This document shows positions 52,382 through 59,354 of a stretch of DNA of 64,000 nucleotides, one piece after another. The notes under the pieces are model-generated. The model had not been told where the DNA came from and searched no databases. It saw only the letters and a program-made list of their open reading frames with translations. Made by a program: the position numbers and the translations under genes. The stretch is from Streptomyces xantholiticus (lineage in GTDB: Bacteria > Actinomycetota > Actinomycetes > Streptomycetales > Streptomycetaceae). The stretch spans positions 106,217 through 170,216 of the forward strand of contig NZ_BMWB01000018.1 in NCBI RefSeq assembly GCF_014651015.1, read 5' to 3'. How positions within the stretch are numbered: the first letter of the stretch is position 1; the number at the start of each line of letters is the position of its first letter.

Positions 52382-52630
52382 ATGACCGAGTTCATGGACG
52401 TACACCGCGGGATGAAGGGCATCACGGGCCAACAGTTGCTGGAGGCGCACAACGCCGACCTGGCGATCGAGGGCGAGGAGAGGGTCCACTTCAAGCAGGC
52501 GTGGGCGGACCCGGACACAGGCACCGTCTACTGCCTGTCCGAAGCCCCGTCCGCGGACGCCGTGCAGCGTATCCACGAACGCACGGGCCACCCGGCGGAC
52601 GAGATCCACCCGGTCCCACTCACCGTATGA
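52382..52630 (+). CDS. DUF4242 / SCO4226-type nickel-binding protein
   Basis: 82 residues matching the ferredoxin-fold DUF4242 family, whose S. coelicolor member SCO4226 binds nickel. Features: MTEFMDVHRGM, the HNADLAIEGEERVHF stretch, and GTVYCLSEAPSADAVQRIH. Physiological role unclear. Followed by a hairpin shared with the converging DUF4188 gene. Confidence 0.85.
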   Translation: MTEFMDVHRGMKGITGQQLLEAHNADLAIEGEERVHFKQAWADPDTGTVYCLSEAPSADAVQRIHERTGHPADEIHPVPLTV

Positions 52631-52639
52631 CCTTCCCTG

Positions 52640-52667
52640 GCCCCCGCCGCCCCGTCGCGGCGGGGGC
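52640..52667. terminator. Bidirectional hairpin
   Basis: 11-bp G/C stem (52640-52650 with 52657-52667), between stops at 52630 and 52680. Confidence 0.82.
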
Positions 52668-52679
52668 TTCGCGCTGCCC

Positions 52680-53171
52680 TCAGGCCGCTGCCGAGCCCCG
52701 CAGCCGCTCCTGGGCGTGGACGCCGTCGCGCAGCGGGGCGGTGCCGTACGCCTGTCCCAGGCCGTAGGGCGGCATGTCGCCGTACATGTTCTCGTACGAC
52801 CCCTCCGGCACGATGTACGTCTCGTGCCAGATGCCGACGTGCCTGCCGCCCTTGCGGGCGAGCCGGTTGTAGCGGCCCCACCACGGCCGGTGGCGCCTGT
52901 CGGAGGCGGCCGCGTAGGCGAGGAGCTTGTCCTTCGACTCCCAGTACTGGACGACGTAGTACGCACGCGGAGAGCCGATCAGCACGATGTGGTGGAGCAG
53001 TCCGAGCGAGCGGTCGCCGCTCAGCTCCCTCAGCATCATCAGCATCGCGAGCAACACCGCCGGCCAACGGTGCACGGCCCACAGGTGGTTGACCCGCATC
53101 CCGATGAGGAAGACGACGACGTCGCCGGATGCCGCGGCCGTGGTGCGACCGGGCAGCGTTCTACTGCGCAT
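52680..53171 (-). CDS. DUF4188 monooxygenase-like protein
   Basis: 163-residue protein of the DUF4188 family (dimeric alpha-beta barrel related). Conserved stretches: VFLIGMRVNHLWAVHRW, LIGSPRAYYVVQYWESKDKL and GIWHETYIVPEGSYENMYGDMPPYGLG. Relatives are annotated as monooxygenases on weak grounds. It is divergent from a MerR regulator, with paired repeats between them, so it is the likely target of that regulator. Confidence 0.82.
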   Translation of the reverse strand: MRSRTLPGRTTAAASGDVVVFLIGMRVNHLWAVHRWPAVLLAMLMMLRELSGDRSLGLLHHIVLIGSPRAYYVVQYWESKDKLLAYAAASDRRHRPWWGRYNRLARKGGRHVGIWHETYIVPEGSYENMYGDMPPYGLGQAYGTAPLRDGVHAQERLRGSAAA

Positions 53172-53188
53172 GATGACCCCCAGATATG

Positions 53189-53226
53189 TTGGATAGTGGC
53201 ACTACCCATGATTGGATAGTGCCACT
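53189..53226. promoter_or_regulatory. Tandem TTGGATAGTG(G/C)CACT operators between DUF4188 and merR-type genes
   Basis: Two copies of a 15-base element (53189 and 53212), each with a palindromic AGTGxCACT core, occupy the 77-bp divergent region. TTGGAT and GATAGT lie 20 bp apart (53189-53194, 53215-53220), the long spacer typical of MerR-controlled promoters. Confidence 0.6.
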
Positions 53227-53248
53227 CTCCATTGAAGGGTGCAAGGGG

Positions 53249-53893
53249 ATGCGGCTCGCTGAACTGAGCGAACAGAGCGGTGTTTCCATCGCGACGATCA
53301 AGTACTACCTGCGCGAGCGGCTGCTGCCCCCGGGCCGGCGCGTCACCGCCACCCAGGCCGAGTACGACGAGGCCCATCTGCGCCGGCTGCGCCTGGTGCG
53401 GGCGATGATCCAGGTCGGCGGGATGCCGGTGGCGACCGCCCGGGAGGTGCTCGCCCACATCGACGACGAGTCGCTGGGACTCACGATGCGACTGGGTGCG
53501 GCCACCTGGGCCCTGCCGCAGCCGCCCGAGGCACCCTTGGACGACGCCGCTTCCACGGACGCCCGACAGGAGGTGGAGCGGCTGCTCGAGGAACTGGGCT
53601 GGGACAGCGTGCGCGAAGTCGGCGACCTCTCCCCCGTCTACCGCTCCCTCATCACCTCGATCGCGACGCTGAACGGACTCGGATACACCGTGTCCGCGGC
53701 CGAACTCCTGCCGTACGCACGCCAGATGGAGCAGATCGCGATCCACGACATGGACCAGCTGGAGAACCTGCCGGAGGGCACTGAACAGGTGGAGGCGGCG
53801 GTGGCGGCACAGGTGCTCTACGACCCGCTGCTGCTGAGCCTGCGGCGCCTCGCCCTGGAGGCGGAGACCACCCGGCGGTACGGCATGGCCTGA
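53249..53893 (+). CDS. MerR-family transcriptional regulator
   Basis: 214 residues. The N-terminal MerR helix-turn-helix is clear (MRLAELSEQSGVSIATIKYYLRE, abridged SGVSIATIKYYLRERLLPPG, about residues 10-29). The long C-terminal domain has no cysteine metal-binding loop, so an organic effector is likely. The ATG at 53249 was chosen because the HTH starts right there. Divergent from the DUF4188 gene, with autoregulation probable. Confidence 0.88.
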   Translation: MRLAELSEQSGVSIATIKYYLRERLLPPGRRVTATQAEYDEAHLRRLRLVRAMIQVGGMPVATAREVLAHIDDESLGLTMRLGAATWALPQPPEAPLDDAASTDARQEVERLLEELGWDSVREVGDLSPVYRSLITSIATLNGLGYTVSAAELLPYARQMEQIAIHDMDQLENLPEGTEQVEAAVAAQVLYDPLLLSLRRLALEAETTRRYGMA

Positions 53894-53909
53894 CCGCGGC
53901 GCGGGAACG

Positions 53910-53947
53910 CCGAAGGGGCCCTCCGACTGCTCGGAAGGCCCCTTCGG
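53910..53947. terminator. Bidirectional terminator: merR-type gene and tRNA cluster
   Basis: 11-bp stem (53910-53920 with 53937-53947) continued by TCCGA/TCGGA inside, just 6 bp downstream of the last tRNA and 17 bp after the regulator stop. Confidence 0.85.
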
Positions 53948-53953
53948 GCTCTG

Positions 53954-54026
53954 TACCCCCGACCGGATTCGAACCGGCGCTACCGCCTTGAGAGGGCGGC
54001 GTGCTAGGCCGCTACACAACGGGGGC
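53954..54026 (-). tRNA. tRNA-Glu (CTC), copy 1
   Basis: 73-nt cloverleaf on the minus strand: acceptor GCCCCCG/CGGGGGT with a G-T end pair, anticodon stem CCGCC/GGCGG, loop CTCTCAA (anticodon CTC), T-arm GGTTCGAATCC. No encoded CCA. Last gene of the cluster. Confidence 0.96.
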
Positions 54027-54043
54027 ATGCATCCTGCGACGCG

Positions 54044-54115
54044 CTGGGCTACCAGGACTCGAACCTAGACTAAATGAACCAGAATCACTCGTGCTGCCAA
54101 TTACACCATAGCCCA
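54044..54115 (-). tRNA. tRNA-Gln (CTG), variant copy
   Basis: 72-nt cloverleaf: acceptor TGGGCTA/TAGCCCA, loop TTCTGGT (anticodon CTG). Anticodon stem AGTGA/TCATT has a G-T pair at 28-42 where the other copy has C-G. Confidence 0.95.
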
Positions 54116-54131
54116 TGGTGGTTTAGACCAG

Positions 54132-54204
54132 TACCCCCGACCGGATTCGAACCGGCGCTACCGCCTTGAGAGGGCGGCGTGCTAGGCCGCTACACAACGG
54201 GGGC
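54132..54204 (-). tRNA. tRNA-Glu (CTC), copy 2
   Basis: 73 nt, identical as far as I can read to copy 1: anticodon stem CCGCC/GGCGG, anticodon CTC. Confidence 0.96.
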
Positions 54205-54291
54205 CCTAGCGATCCTCACCCGGCGTCAGCCGGATGTTGTCACCGCGCGAACCACCGGGTGCGACCCAGGTGATCATGCGGGAAGGATCTG

Positions 54292-54364
54292 TACCCCCGA
54301 CCGGATTCGAACCGGCGCTACTGCCTTGAGAGGGCAGCGTGCTAGGCCGCTACACAACGGGGGC
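54292..54364 (-). tRNA. tRNA-Glu (CTC), copy 3
   Basis: 73 nt. Differs from the other two only by a T-A pair replacing C-G in the anticodon stem (CTGCC/GGCAG), a compensated change. Anticodon CTC. Confidence 0.96.
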
Positions 54365-54385
54365 TTTGCAGATAAGCTCTGCGAG

Positions 54386-54457
54386 CTGGCCTACCAGGAC
54401 TCGAACCTAGACTAACTGAACCAGAATCAGTCGTGCTGCCAATTACACCATAGGCCA
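54386..54457 (-). tRNA. tRNA-Gln (CTG)
   Basis: 72 nt, first gene of the five-tRNA leftward cluster. Acceptor TGGCCTA/TAGGCCA, anticodon stem ACTGA/TCAGT, anticodon CTG. Its acceptor differs from the other Gln copy by one compensated pair (C-G for G-C). Confidence 0.96.
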
Positions 54458-54547
54458 CCAAAACTCAACCCCCGAGCGGGGGTTTTGTTCGGTCTGCGCT
54501 TCCGGCTCCCGGGCTTTCGGCCCGCTCTCCTTGGCGCAGGAAGAACA

Positions 54548-55270
54548 TTACCCGAAGGTGGACGGCGCTCCAAAACGGGTATCCCCGCGCAGCAGCACCG
54601 GCAGCTCGTCGAGCCCGGTGATCCGGATCAGCTCCGGACGCCCGCCGACTCCACCGCGATCGAGCCAGATGCCGGTGAGCCCCGCCTCGACCGCGCCGCG
54701 GGCGTCGATGTCGGGGTGGTCACCCACGTACACGACCTCGGCGGGAGCCAGTTCCATGGCCTCGCAGGCCGCCAGGAAGGCGCCGGCCTCCGGCTTCGAG
54801 ATCCCGATCTCGACGGCACACACGACAGCCTCGAAACGGTCCCGCACACCGAGCGTGCGCAGCTTGCGGTCCTGGTTGCGGATGCTGGAGTTGGACAGGA
54901 TCCCGTGACGATAGTCATGGGCGAGGAGGTCCAGGACGGGCACGGCGTCGGGGAAGAGCGACCATGCCGCCTCGTAGTGCACGACGTGCCGCCCGAACCA
55001 CTCGTCGGCCTCGGCGTCGCTCATGCACGGCGCACCGAGGAACTCCCGCACCCGGTCGCGCCGCTGCCCCTGGAAGTCGGTGAGCCCGTCGGCGAACCGC
55101 ACCCAATGGGTGTCGGTGATCCGCTTCCATGCGACGAGGGCCTCCTCGACGGTTCCGTAACCGTCGGGCAGGCCCTCGTTCTCAAGGTGCTTGCTCATGC
55201 CGATCCGGTCGGCGCCCGCGTAGTCGAAGATCGTGTCGTCGATGTCCCAGAGCACGGCGCGGATCGGCAT
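54548..55270 (-). CDS. HAD-superfamily phosphatase
   Basis: 240 residues. Motif I is LWDIDDTIFD (Asp9 nucleophile, Asp11 acid), motif II ILSNSS, the motif III lysine lies in GISKPEAGAF, and motif IV is VGDHPDIDARGAVEAG. The helical cap lies between motifs I and II, as in the YjjG/phosphoglycolate phosphatase-like group. Substrate unknown. The ATG at 55270 sets motif I at the normal position. Confidence 0.88.
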   Translation of the reverse strand: MPIRAVLWDIDDTIFDYAGADRIGMSKHLENEGLPDGYGTVEEALVAWKRITDTHWVRFADGLTDFQGQRRDRVREFLGAPCMSDAEADEWFGRHVVHYEAAWSLFPDAVPVLDLLAHDYRHGILSNSSIRNQDRKLRTLGVRDRFEAVVCAVEIGISKPEAGAFLAACEAMELAPAEVVYVGDHPDIDARGAVEAGLTGIWLDRGGVGGRPELIRITGLDELPVLLRGDTRFGAPSTFG

Positions 55271-55313
55271 GCTGCCGAGACTACGCGGCGAGGCCCGGCT
55301 CCGGTATGTCACA

Positions 55314-55994
55314 TCACGGAGCCTCGTCCGCCGTGGGGACGACGAAGAAGTCGGTGACGAAGCAGGTGACGTCGCCGTCGGCGTCGCGGCCGACCCATGT
55401 CGGGTAGGCACCGTCGCCCCAGCCGGACATGAAGGCGATGAGGTTGTGACCGGTGCCGGGCGCGGTGATCGTGTGCGGGCCGAGGTACGCGTCGCCGCCC
55501 GCGGCGAAGGCGTCCCACAGGGGGCCCTTGTCGCCCACGCAGTCGGGGAAGGACTCGTCGCAGGCGGCGTCGTAGAAGCAGCCGGTGCCGGCGTCGACGC
55601 CGTAGGCGAAGAACTCGTCGTCGGCGAGCTCCGCCGGGTCCTGGCCGGCCTGGTGGGCGATCTCCCAGGTGACCGGCGCGGTGTCCTTGATCAGCAGGCG
55701 GGCGGCGGCGATCCGCAGGTGCGGCGGCTCGTCGTCGGCGGGGCCCTCGTCGGGCTCGGTGAGGGTGGCCACCGCGCACTCCACGCTGTACCGGCCGGGC
55801 GGGACCTCCGCGGTGAACGGCTCCGACTCGCCGGTGCCGAGAGCGACGAAGGGGTCGCAGGCGACGACCTTGCCCGTGGGCAGCCACAGTTCGCCGGCCG
55901 GGACCAGCGACATGGTGCCGGTCTGTCCGTCCTCCTCCTCGAACCGGTTGCCCGGCGTGAAGTGCCAGGAGAAGTCGGGCGCGGGCATGGGCAT
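55314..55994 (-). CDS. DUF4241 domain protein
   Basis: 226-residue protein with the DUF4241 pattern: VACDPFVALG, VPPGRYSVECAVA, a Gly/Cys-rich DAGTGCFYDAACDESF, then NLIAFMSGWGDGAYPTWVG and the end VTCFVTDFFVV. Function unknown; DUF4241 proteins occur in immunity-type and accessory loci. Either of two ATGs six bases apart may start it. 43 bp upstream of the HAD gene on the same strand. Confidence 0.82.
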   Translation of the reverse strand: MPMPAPDFSWHFTPGNRFEEEDGQTGTMSLVPAGELWLPTGKVVACDPFVALGTGESEPFTAEVPPGRYSVECAVATLTEPDEGPADDEPPHLRIAAARLLIKDTAPVTWEIAHQAGQDPAELADDEFFAYGVDAGTGCFYDAACDESFPDCVGDKGPLWDAFAAGGDAYLGPHTITAPGTGHNLIAFMSGWGDGAYPTWVGRDADGDVTCFVTDFFVVPTADEAP

Positions 55995-56061
55995 GGTGGT
56001 CCCCCCAGGGAGCCGTGTCGTGCGGGATCACCGCGAAGACTAGTCCCCGGCGCGGACAACG

Positions 56062-56101
56062 CCGGAGGGGGCGGCGCCTGTTCGGCCACCGCCCCCTCCG
56101 G
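56062..56101 (-). terminator. Terminator of gltX
   Basis: 13-bp perfect stem (56062-56074 with 56089-56101) 10 bp beyond the gltX stop. Confidence 0.83.
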
Positions 56102-56111
56102 GACAACAGGA

Positions 56112-57587
56112 CTATGCGGCGAGTTTCGCCAGCGCCGCGTCGATACGGGTCAGCGTCTTCTCCTTGCCCAGGATCTCCAGTGACTCGAAGAGCGGCAGGC
56201 CGACCGTGCGGCCGGTGACCGCGACGCGGACCGGGGCCTGGGCCTTGCCGAGCTTCAGGCCGTGCGCCTCGCCGGCGGCCAGGACGGCCTCCTTGAGGGA
56301 CTCGGCGCTCGACCAGTCGGCCCTCTCGAGCTTCTCGCGGGCCGTGGTGAGCAGGGCGACCGGGTCGCCCTTCATGGCCTTGGTCCAGGACGCCTCGTCC
56401 TCGACGGGCCGGTCGAGGAAGAGGAAGTCGACGTTCTGGGTGATGTCGGAGAGGACGGTGAGGCGCGTCTGGGCGTGCGGGGCGATGGCCTCCCACGCGG
56501 CGCGGTCGAAGTTCTCCGGCGTCCAGTTGGCGTGCGGGGCCTGCAGCCAGGGCTCACAGGCCTCGGTGAACGCCTTCACGTCGAGCATGCGGATGTGGTC
56601 GGCGTTGATCGCCTCGGCCTTCTTCAGGTCGAAGCGCGCCGGGTTGGCGTTGACGTCCGCGAGGTCGAACTTCGCGACCATCTCCGGGATGGTGAAGATG
56701 TCCTGGTCCGCGGAGAAGGACCAGCCGAGCAGGGACAGGTAGTTGAGCAGGCCCTCGGGCAGGAAGCCACGCTCGCGGTAGAGGTTCAGGGAGGCCTGCG
56801 GGTCACGCTTGGAGAGCTTCTTGTTGCCCTCGCCCATCACGTACGGCAGGTGGCCGAAGGAGGGGATCTCCTTGGCGATGCCGAGCTCGATCAGCGCCTT
56901 GTAGAGCGCGATCTGGCGCGGGGTGGAGGAGAGCAGGTCCTCACCGCGCAGGACGTGGGTGATCTCCATGAGCGCGTCGTCGACCGGGTTGACGAGCGTG
57001 TACAGCGGGGCGCCGTTGGCGCGGACGATGCCGTAGTCCGGCACGTTGTCCGGGGTGAAGGTCAGCTCGCCGCGCACCAGGTCGGTGAAGGTGATCGGCT
57101 CCTCCGGCATCTTGAAGCGGACGATCGACTCGCGGCCCTCCGCGTCGTACGCCGCCTTCTGCTCGGCGCTCAGCGTGCGGCACTTGCCGTCGTAGCCGGA
57201 CGGCTTGCCGGCGGCACGGGCGGCGTCACGGCGTGCCTCGAGCTCCAGGGCCGTGCAGTAGCAGTGGTAGGCGTGATTGGCGGCGAGCAGCTTCTCGGCG
57301 ACGTCCCGGTAGATGTCCATCCGCTGCGACTGGCGGTAGGGGCCGTGCGGGCCGCCGACCTCGGGGCCCTCGTCCCAGTCGAGGCCGAGCCAGCGGAGCG
57401 AGTCGAGGAGCTGGTTGTACGACTCCTCGGAGTCGCGGGCCGCGTCGGTGTCCTCGATACGGAAGACCATGGTGCCGCCGGTGTGCCGGGCGTAGGCCCA
57501 GTTGAACAGGGCGGTGCGGACCAGGCCCACGTGGGGGTTGCCGGTCGGGGACGGACAGAAACGTACGCGGACGGAGCCGTTAGCCAC
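56112..57587 (-). CDS. gltX: Glutamyl-tRNA synthetase
   Basis: 491-residue class I synthetase charging tRNA-Glu and, in actinobacteria, also tRNA-Gln before amidation by GatCAB. The HIGH-type motif is in SPTGNPHVGLVRTALFNW near the N-terminus, and the KMSKS-type motif is KLSKRD near residue 257. GTG start overlapping the upstream FAH gene by 8 bp. The five Glu/Gln tRNA genes lie 1.7 kb downstream. Confidence 0.97.
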   Translation of the reverse strand: MANGSVRVRFCPSPTGNPHVGLVRTALFNWAYARHTGGTMVFRIEDTDAARDSEESYNQLLDSLRWLGLDWDEGPEVGGPHGPYRQSQRMDIYRDVAEKLLAANHAYHCYCTALELEARRDAARAAGKPSGYDGKCRTLSAEQKAAYDAEGRESIVRFKMPEEPITFTDLVRGELTFTPDNVPDYGIVRANGAPLYTLVNPVDDALMEITHVLRGEDLLSSTPRQIALYKALIELGIAKEIPSFGHLPYVMGEGNKKLSKRDPQASLNLYRERGFLPEGLLNYLSLLGWSFSADQDIFTIPEMVAKFDLADVNANPARFDLKKAEAINADHIRMLDVKAFTEACEPWLQAPHANWTPENFDRAAWEAIAPHAQTRLTVLSDITQNVDFLFLDRPVEDEASWTKAMKGDPVALLTTAREKLERADWSSAESLKEAVLAAGEAHGLKLGKAQAPVRVAVTGRTVGLPLFESLEILGKEKTLTRIDAALAKLAA

Positions 57588-58353
57588 GCTTGATCACCTT
57601 GTTGGTGAGAGTGCCGATACCTTCGATGGTGACGGCGACCTCGTCGCCGACGTTGAGCGGGCCGACCCCCGCGGGGGTGCCCGTGAGGACGACGTCGCCC
57701 GGGAGCAGCGTCATGGCCTCGGTGATGTGCACGATCAGGTCCTCCACGGACCGGACCATCTCGCTGGTGCGCCCCAGTTGGCGCTGCTCGCCGTTGACCG
57801 TGCACTGGATGGTCACGTCGGCGGGGTCGAGGTCGGTCTCCACCCAGGGGCCGAGCGGGCAGGAGGTGTCGAAGCCCTTGGCCCTGGCCCACTGCTTCTC
57901 GCGCTTCTGCGCGTCGCGGGCGGTGACGTCGTTGGCGCAGGTGTAGCCGAGGATCACGTCCTTGACACGTTCGCGCGGGACCTCGCGGCACATCCGGCCG
58001 ATGACGACGGCGAGCTCGGCCTCGTGGTGCAGCTCGTTCGAGAACGGGGGGTACTCGATGGCGTCCCCGTGGCCGATCACCGAGGTGGTGGGCTTGAAGA
58101 AGGCGACGGGCACATCGGGAACCTCGTTGCCGAGCTCAGCCGCGTGCTCCGCGTAGTTGCGGCCGATGGCCACGACCTTGTTGGGGAGCACGGGCGGCAG
58201 CAGACGGACCTTGCTCAGCGGGACCTTGGTGCCGGAGAGCTCGAAGTCGGCGTACGGAATGCCCTTGATGATGTCGAGGACAAGGCCGTCGGGCCCGTCC
58301 TCGACCGCGCCGAAGGCGACATTGCCGTCGATGGAGAACCTGGCGATGCGCAC
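57580..58353 (-). CDS. Fumarylacetoacetate hydrolase family protein
   Basis: 257-residue FAH-fold enzyme. Metal ligands sit in HEAELAVVIG (Glu-x-Glu) and downstream; VVAIGRNYAEHAAELG, GYTCANDVTARD, and GDVVLTGTPAGVGPL are standard. Family members hydrolyse or decarboxylate acylpyruvates or oxaloacetate; the substrate here is unknown. Coupled to gltX by overlap, an arrangement conserved in Streptomyces. GTG start. Confidence 0.92.
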   Translation of the reverse strand: MRIARFSIDGNVAFGAVEDGPDGLVLDIIKGIPYADFELSGTKVPLSKVRLLPPVLPNKVVAIGRNYAEHAAELGNEVPDVPVAFFKPTTSVIGHGDAIEYPPFSNELHHEAELAVVIGRMCREVPRERVKDVILGYTCANDVTARDAQKREKQWARAKGFDTSCPLGPWVETDLDPADVTIQCTVNGEQRQLGRTSEMVRSVEDLIVHITEAMTLLPGDVVLTGTPAGVGPLNVGDEVAVTIEGIGTLTNKVIKRG

Positions 58354-58604
58354 GGGATGCTGTCGCCCCTCACTACTTGGTCGCTGGCCGGAGACTGACG
58401 CTCCAGGCTAACGCGGTGAGGGGGCGCCCTTCGTCCGCATTACCGCCGGGTCGGGGCCGGTGAGCCGCCGCGGGTCATGGACCCCGGCGGCTGGGGCCGC
58501 CCTGTTCACACCACGGGAGAACACGCGGAGGTCCCGAGGAACGAGGGACTGAGCATGATCGACCGTCGGCGCACGCAAGAGCGCCCCGGAGGCAAACCGA
58601 CCCC

Positions 58605-58778
58605 CTAGGAAACAGGCGCGTCCATCAGGACGGTGCGGCGGGGGTTGGCCGTCTGGGTGGGAAGATCGAGCGCGTGCTCCGGCTGCTCCGGCGTCTGCAA
58701 CTCTTCCGCGTCCTTGAGGTGGGCGAGGGTGGTGCGCCGGGGGTTGGCTATGTTGCGGAACATCATCGTCGTCTTCAT
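58605..58778 (-). CDS. 57-residue peptide with duplicated ANPRRT motif
   Basis: Starts MKTTMMFRNIANPRRTTLAH and ends NPRRTVLMDAPVS. The block ANPRRT-x-L occurs at residues 11-18 and again at 44-51. In DNA, an 18-base element with one mismatch recurs exactly 99 bp apart (58632-58649, 58731-58748). The middle is acidic and Gln/Pro-rich (EELQTPEQPEHALDLP). I recognise no family. No modifying enzyme, transporter or protease lies adjacent; neighbours are the FAH/gltX operon and conservon 1. The ATG at 58778 has only a distant AAGG, so expression needs proof; a 29-residue longer N-terminus is possible. Could be a precursor peptide or a small regulatory protein. Confidence 0.6.
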   Translation of the reverse strand: MKTTMMFRNIANPRRTTLAHLKDAEELQTPEQPEHALDLPTQTANPRRTVLMDAPVS

Positions 58779-59354
58779 GTGTGGTGTCTGACCTTGTCGG
58801 AGTACGGGCGCTACGGGGAGCGCGGTTGACGGATTGCCCATCCTGTAAAGCGTCAGGCTAAACATCGAATTCCCGTCGAAAGCCAGGATGACTCAACGAT
58901 CATCGTGTGAGTTTGCTCACGAGTGGACGGGCAATTCCGGCAAACCAGACCACTGACCTTCGGCACGGAATCGGACATTAGCTCCCTGAAGCGACCATTC
59001 CGCTCCTGATCATCGCGACTGGGACACCCCCCACCCCTAAGCGACTCATAGCGTAAAGTCCGTTTTCTACGAGAACGGCTTCTACGACTTGTGACTCAGC
59101 GCTTACAGCGCGTCATCCAGGTCACAGCCCGGTACGGGGCCCTTGTTGGAGGTCCGGCACTGTGCTGGAATTCCACGGACCGCCGCGGATTCAAACCGGC
59201 GCGCAAGGGCGCAACGCAGCGCCGAGTTGCGGCGGGAAAGGGGGAGAAGCGCCGGTCAATCACGACCACCATGGGGCCCGATCAATGCCCCACGACGCCG
59301 ACACCGTCCCGCCGTACAAGCGGAGGGACGCCTGGTCCAGAGGTTGCGACGCTA
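58779..59354. other. Upstream region of the cvn operon and of the small peptide gene
   Basis: 576 bp between divergent genes, with locally lower G+C (for example around 58860-59080). It holds short inverted repeats ACGAT-C-ATCGT (58896-58906) and GTGAG-TTTG-CTCAC (58907-58920). Sequence from 59091 to 59354 is open in the cvnA frame but has an atypical composition; I treat it as leader rather than coding. Confidence 0.5.

Noticed and set aside
53954..54457. Possible integration site or genomic island at the tRNA cluster
   Set aside because: The repeats seen are simply the tRNA copies; no integrase, excisionase or flanking att duplication was found.
59091..59354. N-terminal extension of CvnA by 88 residues
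   Set aside because: Composition is unlike Streptomyces coding sequence and the conserved N-terminus begins at MQGRFKRDG; treated as untranslated leader.
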